Source of the DNA: Haliclystus octoradiatus
Lineage: Eukaryota > Cnidaria > Staurozoa > Stauromedusae > Haliclystidae
Length of the DNA: 64,000 nt
Direction: 5' to 3'
Assembly (NCBI GenBank): GCA_916610825.1
Contig: OU744449.1
Span: 25,961,732-26,025,731, forward strand
Shown: positions 15,501 to 58,200 of the stretch, piece after piece
Numbering within the stretch: position 1 is the first letter of the stretch
How the letters are laid out: each line of letters starts with the position of its first letter
Translations under genes and position numbers: made by a program
Notes under the pieces: model-generated
Seen by the model: only the letters and a program-made list of their open reading frames with translations
Told to the model about the DNA's origin: nothing
Databases searched by the model: none

Positions 15501-16627
15501 CATGAACTTTTTGGCAATTTCACGTTCATGAATCATTTCATGAACCAACAAAAAATGTTCATGAACTGTTCATGAAGTTCATGAATTGTTCATGAACTAT
15601 GCATGATTTGTTAATGAAGTTCATGAACTGTTCATGAACTCATGGATTTTTTTCTCAGGGGATTCTCAGAAAAACACAAGCAAAACAATGCGAATTGAAT
15701 ATAAAGATGATGAAAATCAGGGTTTCAAATACGAAATATCCCCTACGACAACAGTTCAGTAGTTCATGAAGAGTTCATAAACTAGTTTATAAACATTAAA
15801 CTGTCCATTTTTTATGGACGTTTTCATGAACTGTTCATGAAATGTTCATGAAGGTTCATGAACAGATTGTGAACAATTCATGAAAGCTGGGGCCATTTAA
15901 CGTTCATGAACTCCTGAACTGTTTTTCGTAGGGTATATCACCTTGAAATATCATTCCATGAAAAGAGACCTGAAATTTTACAAGGAAAGCTCCTACCAAA
16001 AACGTCGCTATTCAAAACGCAGCGAAAGGAACAACTGGGCAGCAATCAGTAATAAAATTCAGTTTGAATAAATTTTGCTGTAACATTACCATAACACTCC
16101 AAACACCCAGAAACCACATATGCTGTTTATTTTTGTTTCGGTCGAGGCTCAACAATATCAATGTGATTGAAATACAAAAATAAAAGCCTTAAATTATTGA
16201 TTTGATGGTATTAAAATGAAGCTAGCTAAGTTTCAATATTTCTTTTCTTTACAGGAAATATCTGATTCATAGATAAAATTTGAAAAAACAGGAAACCATA
16301 TCAAATATCTTCTTTATGCTTTCTTTTAACAAGATTCTTTGTTCCATATTACATTCTTGGGAAACGGTCTTTGCAAATCACAAAACATGTTTTTTGAAGT
16401 TGATTGGAGCACGGGCATGAATGAGATCATGTCAGTTTGTGATCATGGCCTATTTTCGATTCATTTCGGAATATTATAAATGTTATTTATTTTGATATAA
16501 ATCAGGTTAATCTACTGTGGCTAATAGTTGACAATAAATTAAAAATTAACTTTCTATCAGATTACAATTATCTTGTTTTGACTTTCAGGAATTATGGGAG
16601 ATCAAGGCTGACAAGAAAGTTAGCTGA
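7686..16627 (+). CDS. METTL22: METTL22-like protein methyltransferase (5' end not found)
   Basis: Eight coding exons with compatible phases: 7686-7738, 9001-9092, 9631-9699, 10390-10443, 11591-11680, 13470-13605, 14884-15082, 16589-16627 (TGA). They give about 243 aa, matching the methyltransferase half of vertebrate METTL22 in order: VWRGSLYLSDYIL, motif I CIELGAGVGL, TDTGDDLLKLCQRNI (first residues split over exons), VKKINWLKPFPEA, VTFVIAADVVYDDPLTDAFF, VAIEKR, LNFTLDALEVACPAYDHF and ELWEIKADKKVS at the C-terminus. METTL22 is a class I SAM-dependent lysine methyltransferase (family 16 type) acting on a nuclear protein. The poorly conserved N-terminal region (about 170 aa in vertebrates) was not found upstream. 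Exon 6 could instead end at 13587, which matches the family spacing but uses an AT donor. The gene is convergent with FOXK. Confidence 0.88.
8417..8540. mobile_element. GTTCATGAAC-family MITE, truncated
   Basis: The left half of the family unit: CAATTCAGGAGTTCATGAAC, then TTTGTCCCAATTTTCATGAA, then decayed units. The right terminus is missing. It lies in a METTL22 intron. Confidence 0.65.
9283..9372. mobile_element. GTTCATGAAC-family MITE, short internally deleted copy
   Basis: CAGTTCAGGAGTTCATGAAC at the left and GTTCATGAACTCCTG with CTGAACTGTTTTTCTCAG at the right, with only about 30 bp between. It lies in a METTL22 intron. Confidence 0.65.
9532..9597. repeat. GAT trinucleotide microsatellite
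   Basis: About 22 GAT units ending 33 bp upstream of the METTL22 exon that starts at 9631. It is intronic; the poly-Asp frame across it is an artefact, because the exon joins through the CTATTACTAG acceptor. Confidence 0.95.
10533..10622. mobile_element. GTTCATGAAC-family MITE, short copy
   Basis: CCCCTGCAAAAAACGGTTCA at the left and ACTCCTGAACTGTTTTTC at the right, with a few palindromic units between. It lies in a METTL22 intron. Confidence 0.7.
10945..11010. mobile_element. GTTCATGAAC-family MITE, minimal copy
   Basis: About 65 bp: ACCCCTGCGAAAACAGTT at the left and AACTATTTTTTGCAGGGGT at the right, enclosing one or two palindromic units. Confidence 0.65.
11128..11414. mobile_element. 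TTTCAGTA-family MITE with long inverted ends
   Basis: The left end is AGCTTTCAAATTTCAAGGTG and the right end is its approximate complement. The arms run about 95 bp each and share GTAGTTTTTCAGTAG, GAGAAGAAT and TGTCTGGTGAAT. The interior repeats TTTCAGTA many times. A half copy lies at 23411-23505 in FOXK. It lies in a METTL22 intron. Confidence 0.75.
12248..12453. mobile_element. GTTCATGAAC-family palindromic MITE, complete reference copy
   Basis: 206 bp, from CCCCTGCGAAAAACAGTTC to GAACTGTTTTCGCAGGGG, an almost perfect palindrome overall. The arms alternate AGTTCATGAAC units with an AAATGGCCCCAATTTTC segment, and the centre carries CCCTCACAGACAGTTC. There is no coding capacity. This is the best copy for defining the family. 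Confidence 0.85.
12529..12692. mobile_element. GTTCATGAAC-family palindromic MITE
   Basis: It runs from ACCCTGGGAAAACAGTTCAG to CTCCTGAACTGTTTTTCACA with the same internal order as the copy at 12248, about 20% diverged by eye. It is separated from the SINE at 12719 by only about 25 bp. Confidence 0.75.
12719..13083 (+). mobile_element. tRNA-derived SINE with 12-bp target duplication
   Basis: The head is tRNA-like: A box TTAGCTCAGATGGCAGAGC and B box GTGGCTCAAATCT. It is followed by a conserved body (CAAATGAGTACCATCTGAGG, GATCTGCAGTGTCGCGGCTG) and the tail GGTAGGGCGACACCGTCTAC. ATAACATCCATG flanks it on both sides (12707-12718 and 13084-13095), a convincing target-site duplication. Two more copies lie at 46442 and 47903. 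Confidence 0.85.
13165..13226. mobile_element. GTTCATGAAC-family MITE, minimal copy
   Basis: CCCTGTGAAAAACAATTCAG next to CATGAACTGTTTTTCACAGG, with one palindromic unit between. About 60 bp. Confidence 0.65.
13862..14103. mobile_element. GTTCATGAAC-family palindromic MITE, expanded copy
   Basis: It runs from CCCCTTCGAAAAACAGTTCA to CTGAACTTTTTTCGCAGGG. One arm holds two tandem copies of the segment with AAATGGC and CCTGAAC, so the unit has expanded internally. It directly abuts a decayed hAT-MITE segment (GCCTCTAAGATTCCAGG) on the left. Confidence 0.78.
14120..14290 (+). repeat. tRNA-like (SINE-type) sequence
   Basis: It carries an A-box-like TAATGGCTAGGACG and a B-box-like GGCTCAATCCC about 40 bp apart, as in a tRNA head, followed by unique-looking sequence. 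I see no clean cloverleaf or target duplication. Possibly an old SINE of a second family. Confidence 0.4.
15428..15661. mobile_element. GTTCATGAAC-family MITE, divergent subfamily
   Basis: CCCCTGCGAAAAAAGTTCAT at the left and GGATTTTTTTCTCAGGGG at the right. The inner segment reads CGTGAAATTACCCAAAAG rather than AAATGGCCCC, so it is a distinct subfamily of the same palindromic design. It lies in the last METTL22 intron. Confidence 0.75.
15740..15933. mobile_element. GTTCATGAAC-family palindromic MITE
   Basis: CCCCTACGACAACAGTTCAG at the left and CTGAACTGTTTTTCGTAGGG at the right. The termini have matching changes on both sides (CTACG and CGTAG). It lies in the last METTL22 intron. Confidence 0.75.
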
Positions 16628-16876
16628 CATTTATTCAATAGCTATAATACTGTAAGTAAAGAATGAAGATACTGTGAATTTATTGTATATAATAGTTTGC
16701 TATAACAGTTATATCATACTGTCTTGTACTCTGACACACATAAAGTTTATGTTTTGAATTACGTACGCCGAAACCCATATACAATAATACTGTATAACAA
16801 CCAGCTATTAGAGGTAGATTAATTTACCACTATATGTCGGTGGCCTTCATATACAATTCAATAGAAAATACTATTA

Positions 16877-17053
16877 CAGTGAAACCTGTATATAACAGCC
16901 ACCTAGGAGAGGTAGAGAAATTGACCACTATATACAGGTGACCTTTATATACAGGTTTTATTCAATAGAAAATACTATTTTAAACATTGCAAGAGTAACC
17001 ACTATGGACAGGTGGCCGCTGTATAGAGGTGACCGTTATAACAGATTTGACTG
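16877..17053. mobile_element. pogo/Tigger-like MITE (TA target site)
   Basis: The ends are CAGTGAAACCTGTATATAAC and its degenerate complement ...GATTTGACTG, flanked by TA on both sides. The interior has AATAGAAAATACTATT and several CACTATAnACAGGTG units. Related copies lie at 40384-40560 and 40790-40936. The CAGTNNAACC start and TA duplication fit the pogo group of Tc1/mariner; this is inferred from the ends only. A decayed extension runs to about 17135. Confidence 0.65.
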
Positions 17054-17682
17054 TATAAACATTACAAGAGTGGCCATTATAGACAGGTGATCATTGTAAA
17101 ACAGGTGACCATTATAACAGGACTGACTGTATACATATACATTGTAAGCCTGGGTCAACAATAGTCTTATATAGAGAAGATAGTTTATGATAGGATTTGT
17201 CATCAATATGCTGCTGCGTATGTAAATCCAACACCCTTATAAGGAAAAGCATTCAATTCAAGAACAAGAGTAGACTACAAGACCAACCTATGGGGTTTTC
17301 AAGGAAACAATAGGATATGAAAGTGAAAGATTTTTTTATCAGGCAAAATAACATGTAGAATTTATTTTATAACGACGTATAATCATATGTTGATTGAGGC
17401 TGGCACACCCTATACTACGAACTGAATAATTAACATAAATTACCTCCTCAACTCTGTAGAACTTGCTGGACATATAATCATGTTAATTCACATAACTTAT
17501 CATTTCCTGTAAAGATTGGGGCCCACACAAACACACACCATATCACAGGATAACGCATTTATGAAAGTTCCAGATTTAATGTCTATATTCAAAAGTAAAT
17601 GTATCCATCTCATGAAGTAAAGTCAATCCAGCATGCAAAAATAACAAGCCCAACGGAAAGATGTGATAACGCCAGTGGTAAA

Positions 17683-17898
17683 ATGTTCATGACTTCATGA
17701 ACGCAAAATTGGACGATTTCATGACTGTGTGTGTTCATGAAGCCACAAGGAAATGTTTTTCGAATTAATCAATCGAAAGGATAAAAAGCATACACATTCC
17801 ATTTACAGCTAAATGACAACATAAAAATGCACAATTCTTTAAGAATAACAACTCACAAGAAAATGTTCATGAAGTGTTCATGAACTTATGAATTTTTT
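17683..17898. mobile_element. GTTCATGAAC-like MITE, divergent
   Basis: AATGTTCATGACTTCATGAA at the left and GAAGTGTTCATGAACTTATG at the right, with a non-homologous middle. It lies between the convergent METTL22 and FOXK 3' ends. Apart from this and the pogo-like copy, the 16628-18563 interval shows only AT-rich DNA and TA repeats. Confidence 0.45.
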
Positions 17899-18351
17899 GA
17901 TGATCTTCAAATTACCCTATCGAGAAGATTAAAATCATACACGTTCCAGTTAATGAAATGACAATATAAAAATGCACAATTTTTTTAAGAATCATCTGAT
18001 GCTGTGGTTTATAAACATATAATTTTCCACATTGACATTTGAGCAACTTTTGCAAAGACATACATACTGTGTTGTCTACATGAAAGCTACAATAAGAGAT
18101 ATCCTTTCTCTTGAATTGATACGAGAAAACAAATAAACAAACATTGAATTTACAAAGATAAACAAGTAGTATTCTATAGAAGGTAGTATATTTATAATTA
18201 GATAAATTATCTTCACATATTTTATCAGACAAGAACGGAAAGAATTCCAACTTAGTTGTTTTAACATAATTTTTATATTGTTGAGTAATTTTTTTTTTTG
18301 TCTAAAGTTCAATAATTCAAATTCCATCAAAAAATGTTTGTATTGATCATA

Positions 18352-18374
18352 TTTATATATATATATATATATAT
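18352..18374. repeat. TA dinucleotide repeat
   Basis: Short TA run. A second one lies at 18486-18508. Both are in the FOXK 3' flank. Confidence 0.9.
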
Positions 18375-18563
18375 TGTTATTTCAATGCATTTTTCGTATC
18401 ATTAAATGAGGACGCCACATATCTTTCGTATATGATATGAATTAACTTCAAAAAAAAAAGTATTATATACCAATGTTTAAACATTATATATATATATATA
18501 TATATATAGCAGTTGGCTAAATGATGTTAAGTATATAATATATGCTCAAGAATTGAATCACTG

Positions 18564-49705
<31,142 letters not shown>

Positions 49706-52700
49706 AGTTAATGATTATATATATACTTCATATACATCTGCTTTTTTGTACTTTTGAAAACATATTTGTTCAAGATTGTATTATTTATGTAACAATAATG
49801 TGTTATTTAGTATATAAAAGTGAAGTAATAATAAATTATAAATGTTTGTATTTTAGATTTCATATTTCTCTGTTTATAAAATATCACTTTTTCTGACAGA
49901 TATTTTCGGGCAATTTTAAAGGCATTCAATGTTGGTATTTTGATAACGAAACAGTTTCACTAGGTCTACAGTATTTAGAGTAAACCTAGAAAGTAAGGCC
50001 TATAGGTTATACGCAGTACTTTCTATAGAAAATCCTGACACGCCTCTAGGTTCATATCGATCGCAAATCTGCGATATGTAGTTTTTATTTTCCCACGCAA
50101 ATTCTGCATAATTCTATTTTGAGCTAAGTACATTATTCGTTCAAGGGTTCTTGATTCCCTTGAGATTTCTATCATAGCCCAGTATTTCTATGAAAAGCTT
50201 TGTATACCACAATACGGCAAAATATAAACATATCAATAGATATAATCCTCTAGTTCCCATGTATATAATAACTGTTTATGATTGCTTTTAATATTCAAAA
50301 CTTCACAATTGAGTATGAAACAATTTATTAATGCATACAATTTTTGGATTATTCGTTGGATTCTGCATTTATAATCAAATGGTGAGTGACGGACGCTATT
50401 TATAATCTGGATTAATGTCTTGAAGTCTTGTGACCCTTTATTCAAGCACTGTACTCAAAATGCAGACTTATAAAATTACCTTTGTGTTATTTTATTTTAG
50501 TTTATTTTAAATTGATATTATTATGGGTTTATGCACAGGAAAAAAAATAATTTTTGCAGCAACACTTTGATTGTTTCAAGATTATTTTACTCATTTAGAG
50601 CAAAAATTTCTTACTTTGAGCAAAATTTTATCGTTTCAAGCAAAATATTTATTTTATTTTATTTATTTATTTATTTATTTGCAATATATATATATATTTG
50701 CAGGCATGCAAAGGTATTTATCAATAAAATAATAAATACACTGACATTTAGCCTATTTACAATTTACAAAGTTGCTGTAAATTCACAGCATCTAGACGCT
50801 GTTTAAAAGCATTAAATGATGGTGATAGAACAACCCTTTCATCGATTGCTTCTGTCCACATGAGAACAATGGACGAATTATCCAGCATATTATCTAAGTT
50901 TAGTAGACCATATCTTTAGGGTATTTAGGTCTATTTACAAATGTTAAGCTATTTGTCTTGCAGGACAAAAATTCTTGAAAAGATTGCAGTTGGACTTCTA
51001 TCCCGGGTACCAATTCCAGAGACGGGGGGGGGGTGCCAATTTGAATCCAGAACTTTGCCCTCCGAAATTTTGTTTTTCCAAAATTGATACATCAAATATT
51101 TTTTTCAGGCCAAAATGTATACCCCAAAAAATTTTTTATCGAAGCATATTTGAAAATTGATTACAATTTCGTGGGTTTACATCAATATTTTTCGCTCATT
51201 GAAAAACAATACCTCGAATATTTTGAAAATTCTGAAATAGATACCTCAAAAATTGGCACGTCCCCGTATACCAACCATTTAAAGTTACCCCCTGGGACTT
51301 GTATACAATGCATGGTTTGAAACAAGACATTTTTGCTCAAAACAATTAAAACAAATTTGAAACAAACAATTTGTGGACCAGACACTGCAGATTGATTGAT
51401 AATAATGTTGTTCGCGCCATGCTTAAACAAATCTGATCAGATGCAGACCCGAACAACTGCCTTGATTCTAAATAACAAGCATTCGATGTGTGCCTTTCAT
51501 GACACCAACAATTCCAATAGTGCTTCTGCCAGAGATTGCACCAAAGACGTTGCGGGCCGAGGTCCAATAATAATCAACGCCCTAATCACTGCTATGCACC
51601 AAGGCTGCATAAATCCCTATACAATTGCCGGCTATCGTTATATAGTACAAAAGGAAACTCATTTTTACAATGCAGTACAGTATGCATACAGGGATACAGT
51701 ATCATAAGTTTTTCTTTATTCAGAAACAGCGGAGAAATTACATCTAACATCGTGAATTTTTTACAGTATTGAAGTTCCCAAATATTCAACCCCTATAGGG
51801 GAAATGTTTTGCAGTCTATATTACGTAGAATGGAGAAAGGCACAAACGTGACCAACTGTGATTCTATTTTCGTGCTCTGTTTCAAGATATGTCGTTTCTT
51901 GGTTTAATAAAAGTTTACTTAACTTTACAATTGAATCAAAATATTTGGTTTAGAGTAGAAAAAGGTCAGTTCCGTATGCAAAGTGATACATATTTACCCA
52001 TATCATCTTCACCTATGTCTTTTGTCAACGCTTTGAACTGGGTTGTGTCTATTTGTTCCTTGAACACGTAAAATAATTGACTATGAAAACAAAAACAACT
52101 CCATCAAAATCTCATATAACGTGTCTTCTTCATACGCAGTTGACGTACGTGTGACATGATGTGGTAGGCTATATATGCGTAAGCGCGATAGAAGTTTAGG
52201 TCGGCGTTAACTCCATTATCATCATGGGAACTTTTAGTTTTATTGGAATATGTACATTGAAGTTGTTTTGTTTTTTTCTTAGCTATATGTAGCAAATCTC
52301 TTGTAGAATAATGATGGTCAGCAATTGGGAACATAGATTCTGAGTCACATTTTTAAATTTATTTTTATCAAGTAAAATTATTTCAGATTTTGAACATGGA
52401 AATTACCGTAAAATATTGACACAACAAAAGACATCTTATTGAGTAAAATAAATCTGTATGTTTATTTTATAAACTAACAAGGGCTACAACGCCGAATCCT
52501 GCATTATATACAATTAGCCACATCCACTCCTGTCCGGCTCATGTTGGAATATATATATGGATACTTACTCGGATCCTTCAGCTGATCCGATCTTTGAACA
52601 TGTTCTCATTCGTCTCATGTGCTGTTTCGAAACTTATTTTTTCTTTTTTTCCTCGGGGTCACCTATATTTTAAAGTGTAAAATGTTCTTATATATGATAT

Positions 52701-53485
52701 GAATGAGAAATATAAAGAGATATTATGTTTCGTTATAGAAGAGATAGAACACGTTCACAGGTCACACACATTCAGAAAATATGCCCACGCAATATGAGAA
52801 AATACTTCCTTTCTCCCACTGATCCAAACATGGTTTTCATAAGCAAGATCACACAGGAACAATTGTGTCAGTATAATTCCAGTACTATATTTATACAATA
52901 TCGTTATCTGCTAATATCTAAATTACATGATCATTAGCACATTACTCTATACCTCTATACCAATGTGTCAATTTCCTGTTAAATAGTCTTAATTCATGAC
53001 GTTGAGGACATATTTGTCACTTTCCATACATGTTTCATCACGAATAGACTTATGACCATAATGACCTTGTCACATTCAAGGATAGTGTCATTTTGTTTAC
53101 CGCGGTCAACTTGTCTGCCAACAAGATCACAACGCGTTGACATGCATATTCTCACATCCTTTATATTATTTTATATTTATAATTTATCATGATGTTATAA
53201 GTTTATATATTTATGTTTATTATAATGAGATTAACTCCTGACTTTAATCCACGATGTTCCTGTCGTAACGTCAAATACCAGTCAACTCTTTGTTAAACAA
53301 ACACAAGTTTCATATAGTCAATATTGACATTTTATTTTCATATCGAAGAGATATATATTGTTATAGTTGGTTAAACTATTCCATTCTTTGGTTTTATTCA
53401 ACAAAACAAACTTAATTCAAACGAAACGTGGTGTTCGTCGAAAGCGTTCTTGCTCAAAACAAGATTAGAAACAGAAGTATAAAGT
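49706..53485. other. Intergenic, mostly unassigned
   Basis: AT-rich sequence between the SUZ12 stop and the next gene. It holds the repeat at 51011-51299 and short TA and TTTA runs. Small open frames (for example at 50531, 51396 and 52725) lack splice context, domains or low-divergence signs, and I do not support them as genes. Confidence 0.5.
51011..51299. repeat. Repeat related to 54886-55213
   Basis: CCCCTGGGA at the right end with GTTACCCCC, CGTATACCAA and GGTATC/GATACC units. Read in reverse it matches the element at 54886 through TATACGGGGACGT and GAGGTATC motifs. The left end carries CCCGGGTACCA and a G tract. Confidence 0.5.
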
Positions 53486-54184
53486 ATGAGAATAAATCAG
53501 AAAAAAGCCAGAATTGAAAATAAAGACTTTTCTACGAAGAATAATGGTTTGGATTTGGGAATGAGCGCTTTGTTACCGCTACTACCAACACGAGCCCCAC
53601 CTCCAAGAAGAATAAGCCGTTCCAACTCAATACCCCAATGGCAATCTTTAACCAAGAAGCATAAAACCAGCATACATTATTATGAAACTCATGATTTGCC
53701 ACCATTAAAAGAATATAATGAAAAACAAGCGGAATTATCTGATTCAAATGGAATACGGTGTCGATTAAGAACATCCAGCAACGTAGATATAAATCACGAA
53801 GAAAAGGATAAAACAAATTTAGGAGATCTACCTGCCATAATTCGAAAAACGTCAATAAATATCAAAGAAGCAACAATTAAAAATAACACTACGGTTCCAT
53901 CACAAGAGAAAAGATTACGAAGAGCATCTACAAATGCAAATATTCTTATTAAATATCCTATGGCTTATAAATATTTGAATGCATGGAGATCTAATAGTCA
54001 AAATCATGATAATAAACATCGGAATACATTGTCAAATATTCATCAATCAAATGAACTGAGAAATATCGATGAAGATCACGATTTTCAATATAAAAAATCT
54101 CTTCTTTTGGCGCAAGTAGCAGACTTTAGTCCTGAATTTTCACAAGTTTTTATGGAACTGCAAGCAATTAATACTAAAAGATGA
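53486..54184 (+). CDS. Unrecognised basic, Ser/Asn-rich 232-aa protein
   Basis: A single uninterrupted frame from ATG at 53486 to TGA, with AATAAA 12 bp after the stop. Composition is Asn, Lys, Ser and Arg rich with no signal peptide, membrane segment or cysteine pattern. Visible features are a proline/arginine patch (LLPTRAPPPRRISRSNSIP, with RRISRSNS resembling a basophilic kinase or 14-3-3 site) and a more ordered C-terminal end (KSLLLAQVADFSPEFSQVF). Possibly an intrinsically disordered regulatory protein. Length and non-repetitive sequence favour a real gene, but I recognise no homologue. Confidence 0.55.
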   Translation: MRINQKKARIENKDFSTKNNGLDLGMSALLPLLPTRAPPPRRISRSNSIPQWQSLTKKHKTSIHYYETHDLPPLKEYNEKQAELSDSNGIRCRLRTSSNVDINHEEKDKTNLGDLPAIIRKTSINIKEATIKNNTTVPSQEKRLRRASTNANILIKYPMAYKYLNAWRSNSQNHDNKHRNTLSNIHQSNELRNIDEDHDFQYKKSLLLAQVADFSPEFSQVFMELQAINTKR

Positions 54185-54625
54185 ACTACATTCAAATAAA
54201 TTGAGATATATATATATCTCAATATATGTTATATATATATATACTTTACGTAAAAGAAAACAATGAAACAGATGATCAATTCTTCTTTGTCCATGGAGTT
54301 ATTTCATCATTATCGTTACTATATTTCCAACAAATTAACGCTATGCATTGAATAATTAAGGATATTAATGTAAAATTTGTTATGGCATATTTATTTAATC
54401 AATTAAAGATTAAATAGCCTGATGATCGCCTTGGCGTGAAACTAATAGTATAGTAAATACGAATGTCTGATTTTTTCGTTTATTTATTATATAATCTATT
54501 ACATATATACATGTATTATTATTTTTCAAATATTCAATTTCTGCTATCCAACTCAATTCAAGGCCCATGACTTTTGCTACGTTGTTCAATTTACGTATCA
54601 GTTAAACTATGAACTATATATGTTA

Positions 54626-54630
<5 letters not shown>

Positions 54631-54682
<52 letters not shown>
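54631..54682. repeat. TA dinucleotide microsatellite
   Basis: About 26 TA units, no other content. Confidence 0.95.
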
Positions 54683-54684
<2 letters not shown>

Positions 54685-54885
54685 ACTACAGTTATTAAAT
54701 CTAATACCGTCAGTATTGGAACAATTTTCATAATTATTACTTTCAATGTTAGTAATATTGCATACAGGATATTGTAAAGGTTTTTTTTAATCAACTATTA
54801 TTTGAAATAAACACAATTTGTATACAGCATTATATCAAGATTTATAAAATCATCTGATGTGATGCTGATCGCTGATGGGTTGTTG

Positions 54886-55213
54886 CCCGGGGGGTAACTT
54901 TCATACTATTAGTATACGGGGACGTACACATATTAAAGGGTACCTTTTTCAAAATCCAGAAAAATTTTTAGGGTATGCTTAGTCATGAAAATGTTTTGAG
55001 GTATCCTTTTGAAGCTTTTTGCAATTTTTTCATTTTGCAAAACAAATTTTGCCTATGAATTTGTTTTTTTTATTTGTTTCGGTTGAATCTGTCATTCATA
55101 AAAATATATTTGGGGTATCTTTTTCATCAGGTGGAAAATTTTTATGGTCATTCTGCCAAAGTTCCATTTGAACGACCCCATCGAAGCGCAATGGAAGTTA
55201 CCCCTCCCCGGGG
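54886..55213. mobile_element. MITE-like repeat with CCCGGG..GTAACTT ends
   Basis: CCCGGGGGGTAACTTTCAT at the left and ATGGAAGTTACCCCTCCCC followed by GGG at the right: inverted ends of about 20 bp with a small indel. The interior holds GGGGTATC/GAGGTATCC motifs. A related copy lies at 51011-51299. Confidence 0.6.
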
Positions 55214-58200
55214 GTGTTGTTGATGTTTGTGTCAGGCTATGTAAGGTAATATCGTAAAATTATCGTTTTTGGCTTGAAGCCCCAGATACGCAACAAAATC
55301 TCTCATTTCTCATTACGCACCAAGCGTGTTCGTTCCAGAGTGTATAAAATTGATCACCGTTTTCCCGGCATTTGTTAATTTATGAAATTCATGCGATTTC
55401 ATTTTTTCACTCAAGATTTTCCTAAATTAATTCATTACTTTGTTCGAATAAGCTATTTTTGTTGTTCACCTTTTTGTCAAGAAAATGCATTTTAAGGATA
55501 GACAGCCTCCACAGTGAAAGCTACAGTTATCTATTATCAAAATATTGGATATAGAGATGTAACAAGTCAAGCGAGCTAATTTATCCTCATCCACCACGCA
55601 AATGCCTCAGAATTGTGCTCATGCAAAGAAATTATCAATGTTCTTACAAGGAGATTCTATAGAATTGAGATCAGCAAATACAATAATATATGTATTTTTA
55701 TTCTTATTTCTCTTTCGAATACATAACGATAACTTAATAATGCCTCAATTGAGTCAATAAGCTGCCAAATGTGTCTCGCTGACTCTAAATAAACCCCGAA
55801 ATAAACATAATATGTTTACTTGATTCACTTGCCCTACATTGCAAAACTAGAACATGTTCTGCATGTGTCTTTTCTCAGGATTTCTCTGCATGAAGGCCGT
55901 CGACCCTATCAATCATGCTTAAATGTAAATTATGTAATATAGATCTGGTACAATAATACTAATATTAATAGTGGGATTGTTCCACACCAGCTCTTGGTAT
56001 AGTGCTCAATGAAATTAATCAGAGCATGTTTAATTTTTGACTCTCATTTTACATACATAATTGTATCATTATATTTTCCATCTTAACAAGAACTGATACC
56101 ACAATAACTCACTTCTCTACATAATCAAACTTTCAATTATCATTAAATAAATATTAATAAAATATTAATAATGTTTTTAAATTAACAATTTCATTGTCAG
56201 AAAGATCATATGCCATTTCATGGTCAGCCACATCTCCTTCCCTTTAACAGCGCAAAGTCAATAGTTTAATGGAAGTTCCTATGGAGTTCAATTCTCCAAT
56301 TTCACGAGGTGAATCTTCCCAAATTCAAGTTTCCCGCATGTCAAAATCACAAGATTCCCGTTTGTAAATATCACTGGTTTCAGTGGTGCCCTGTTTCATT
56401 TCCTGCCGAGATCTTGCTGTTTAAACCTGAGGAAACAAATGTTTGCTTCTAATAGCAACACATATCACTTCTTCCGCATTTTTACAAATTTCGCACAGAA
56501 AAATTGATTTTATGTATGTTTAGAACAACATAGTTGAAAGTTTATACAAAACAATGTCGAACTCGTTTTTCGTGACTATTTTTGACAAATTCCCGTTTCA
56601 GGCTATCGACTAAGGGTGATTTTCGATTTCCGTTTTATAGGAAACCTCTTTTCCTTTCAAAGTCATAAAATTAACCATTGCACTTTGCGGGCTCAAAGTT
56701 GAAAAGTGAATGCCATTTTTCAAGCCACAAAGAGTGTTGTGAATCAGTGTATCACGCATCATTTCAAATACCGAGCACAAAGACCGCTGGTCTTTTTTAT
56801 GTCTTTAGGATTCGAATAAATAATCAGACATAATATATGTCATACATACATTCAATTATCCTAATACTTCTCCGACATTTTGAGATGATTAATTGTAGCT
56901 TCAAAATCAAGCTGGAGAAAAATAATTTCCTTGTTTGGAACCGTTAAATTCACAACCATAATACAGCCAGAAAATCAGAATGCCATGATATTAATAAGAA
57001 AAGTACAGCAATACTTTACTTTTGAATAACTATAATTGTTTGTTATTAATTGTTTCAGAAATAGTTATCTAACATATATCCTCAATCGAGCATTTTTGCC
57101 TTACAAGTGCAAATCACCCTGCAAATCACTTGACATTGAACATGAACAGTCATTTTCTTGCTTGAAAACAATTGACAACAAGTGAAACAGATTTCAAATC
57201 AAAGATAATGTTCTTGAAGAATTAATATTTTGCTGTGATAAAATATACACATTGCTAGTTTGAAGTTAAACAATTATTAGCCGATATACGATGAAATATT
57301 CGATATTTGTTATCTTGTGTGACATGCGCGATGGTGCGATACTGTCATGTCGACCACTCATGTATTAAACAGCGACCGAGATGAAATACTGTCAAGAAGA
57401 ATAGAAGCTGAACATTACCAAGAAACATTTTGCCGCTGATATAAATTATTTTATTTAAATATTATGTAAACTTTTCAACCTTCTCCTTTTATCTCGCCTG
57501 AAGAGGATGTTAGATTAAATCGAAACAGTTTCGCCAATTACTTTGTGTGTTTTGTTCTATCACATATGCCATCATAGAATTAAAATTGCCAGAACAAAAT
57601 ATTGTATAGAGTCACCTGTATTGATCATTATTAAATTTTAAAGCCAGGTGCGACTCCAGGCACGATTCTGAACTTGAAAAATCGACAGGATTACATGATA
57701 ATTAATGGATAATTCTATTTAGCTTAACAGTTGCCAAGTTATTCTATTTTTATTTAGCAATTGAGGAACCTTGATTAATTTATCTTTCCGTTTGCTTAAC
57801 ACCCTTGTTTGAGATAATCTTTTTTCCAAACTTTTTGGAATCTTTTTGTCAATATTGAAAAATCCACTTTGGTGTTGACGTCATTCCATTTATAATTATT
57901 CTATGTAGCGATTGTGACTCAGTCAAAGCATATATTATATTACAGCTCAACCAATCTGACGAAAATAAATCTATCTTTATTGTAATAATTATTCCAAAGG
58001 CAATAATATGTATATACGATATCTACGTATTTGTGTTCGGAAACTTCAAATTTTATAGCTGTGAAGTGTCACTCAGTTTTTAGGGGTACATATTTCAGCT
58101 GAGAAAAATACTTTTTGAGTAGGAACTTAGAATTCAAGTTCTAGAACTTTTCTTGTCTCCTTTTTGGCTTTCTAGAAAACTTTGAAATCTGAAGGAATTT

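Noticed and set aside
51396-51707. 103-aa frame between SUZ12 and the orphan gene
   Set aside because: Overlapping frames of similar size on both strands, no domain, no splice or polyadenylation context.
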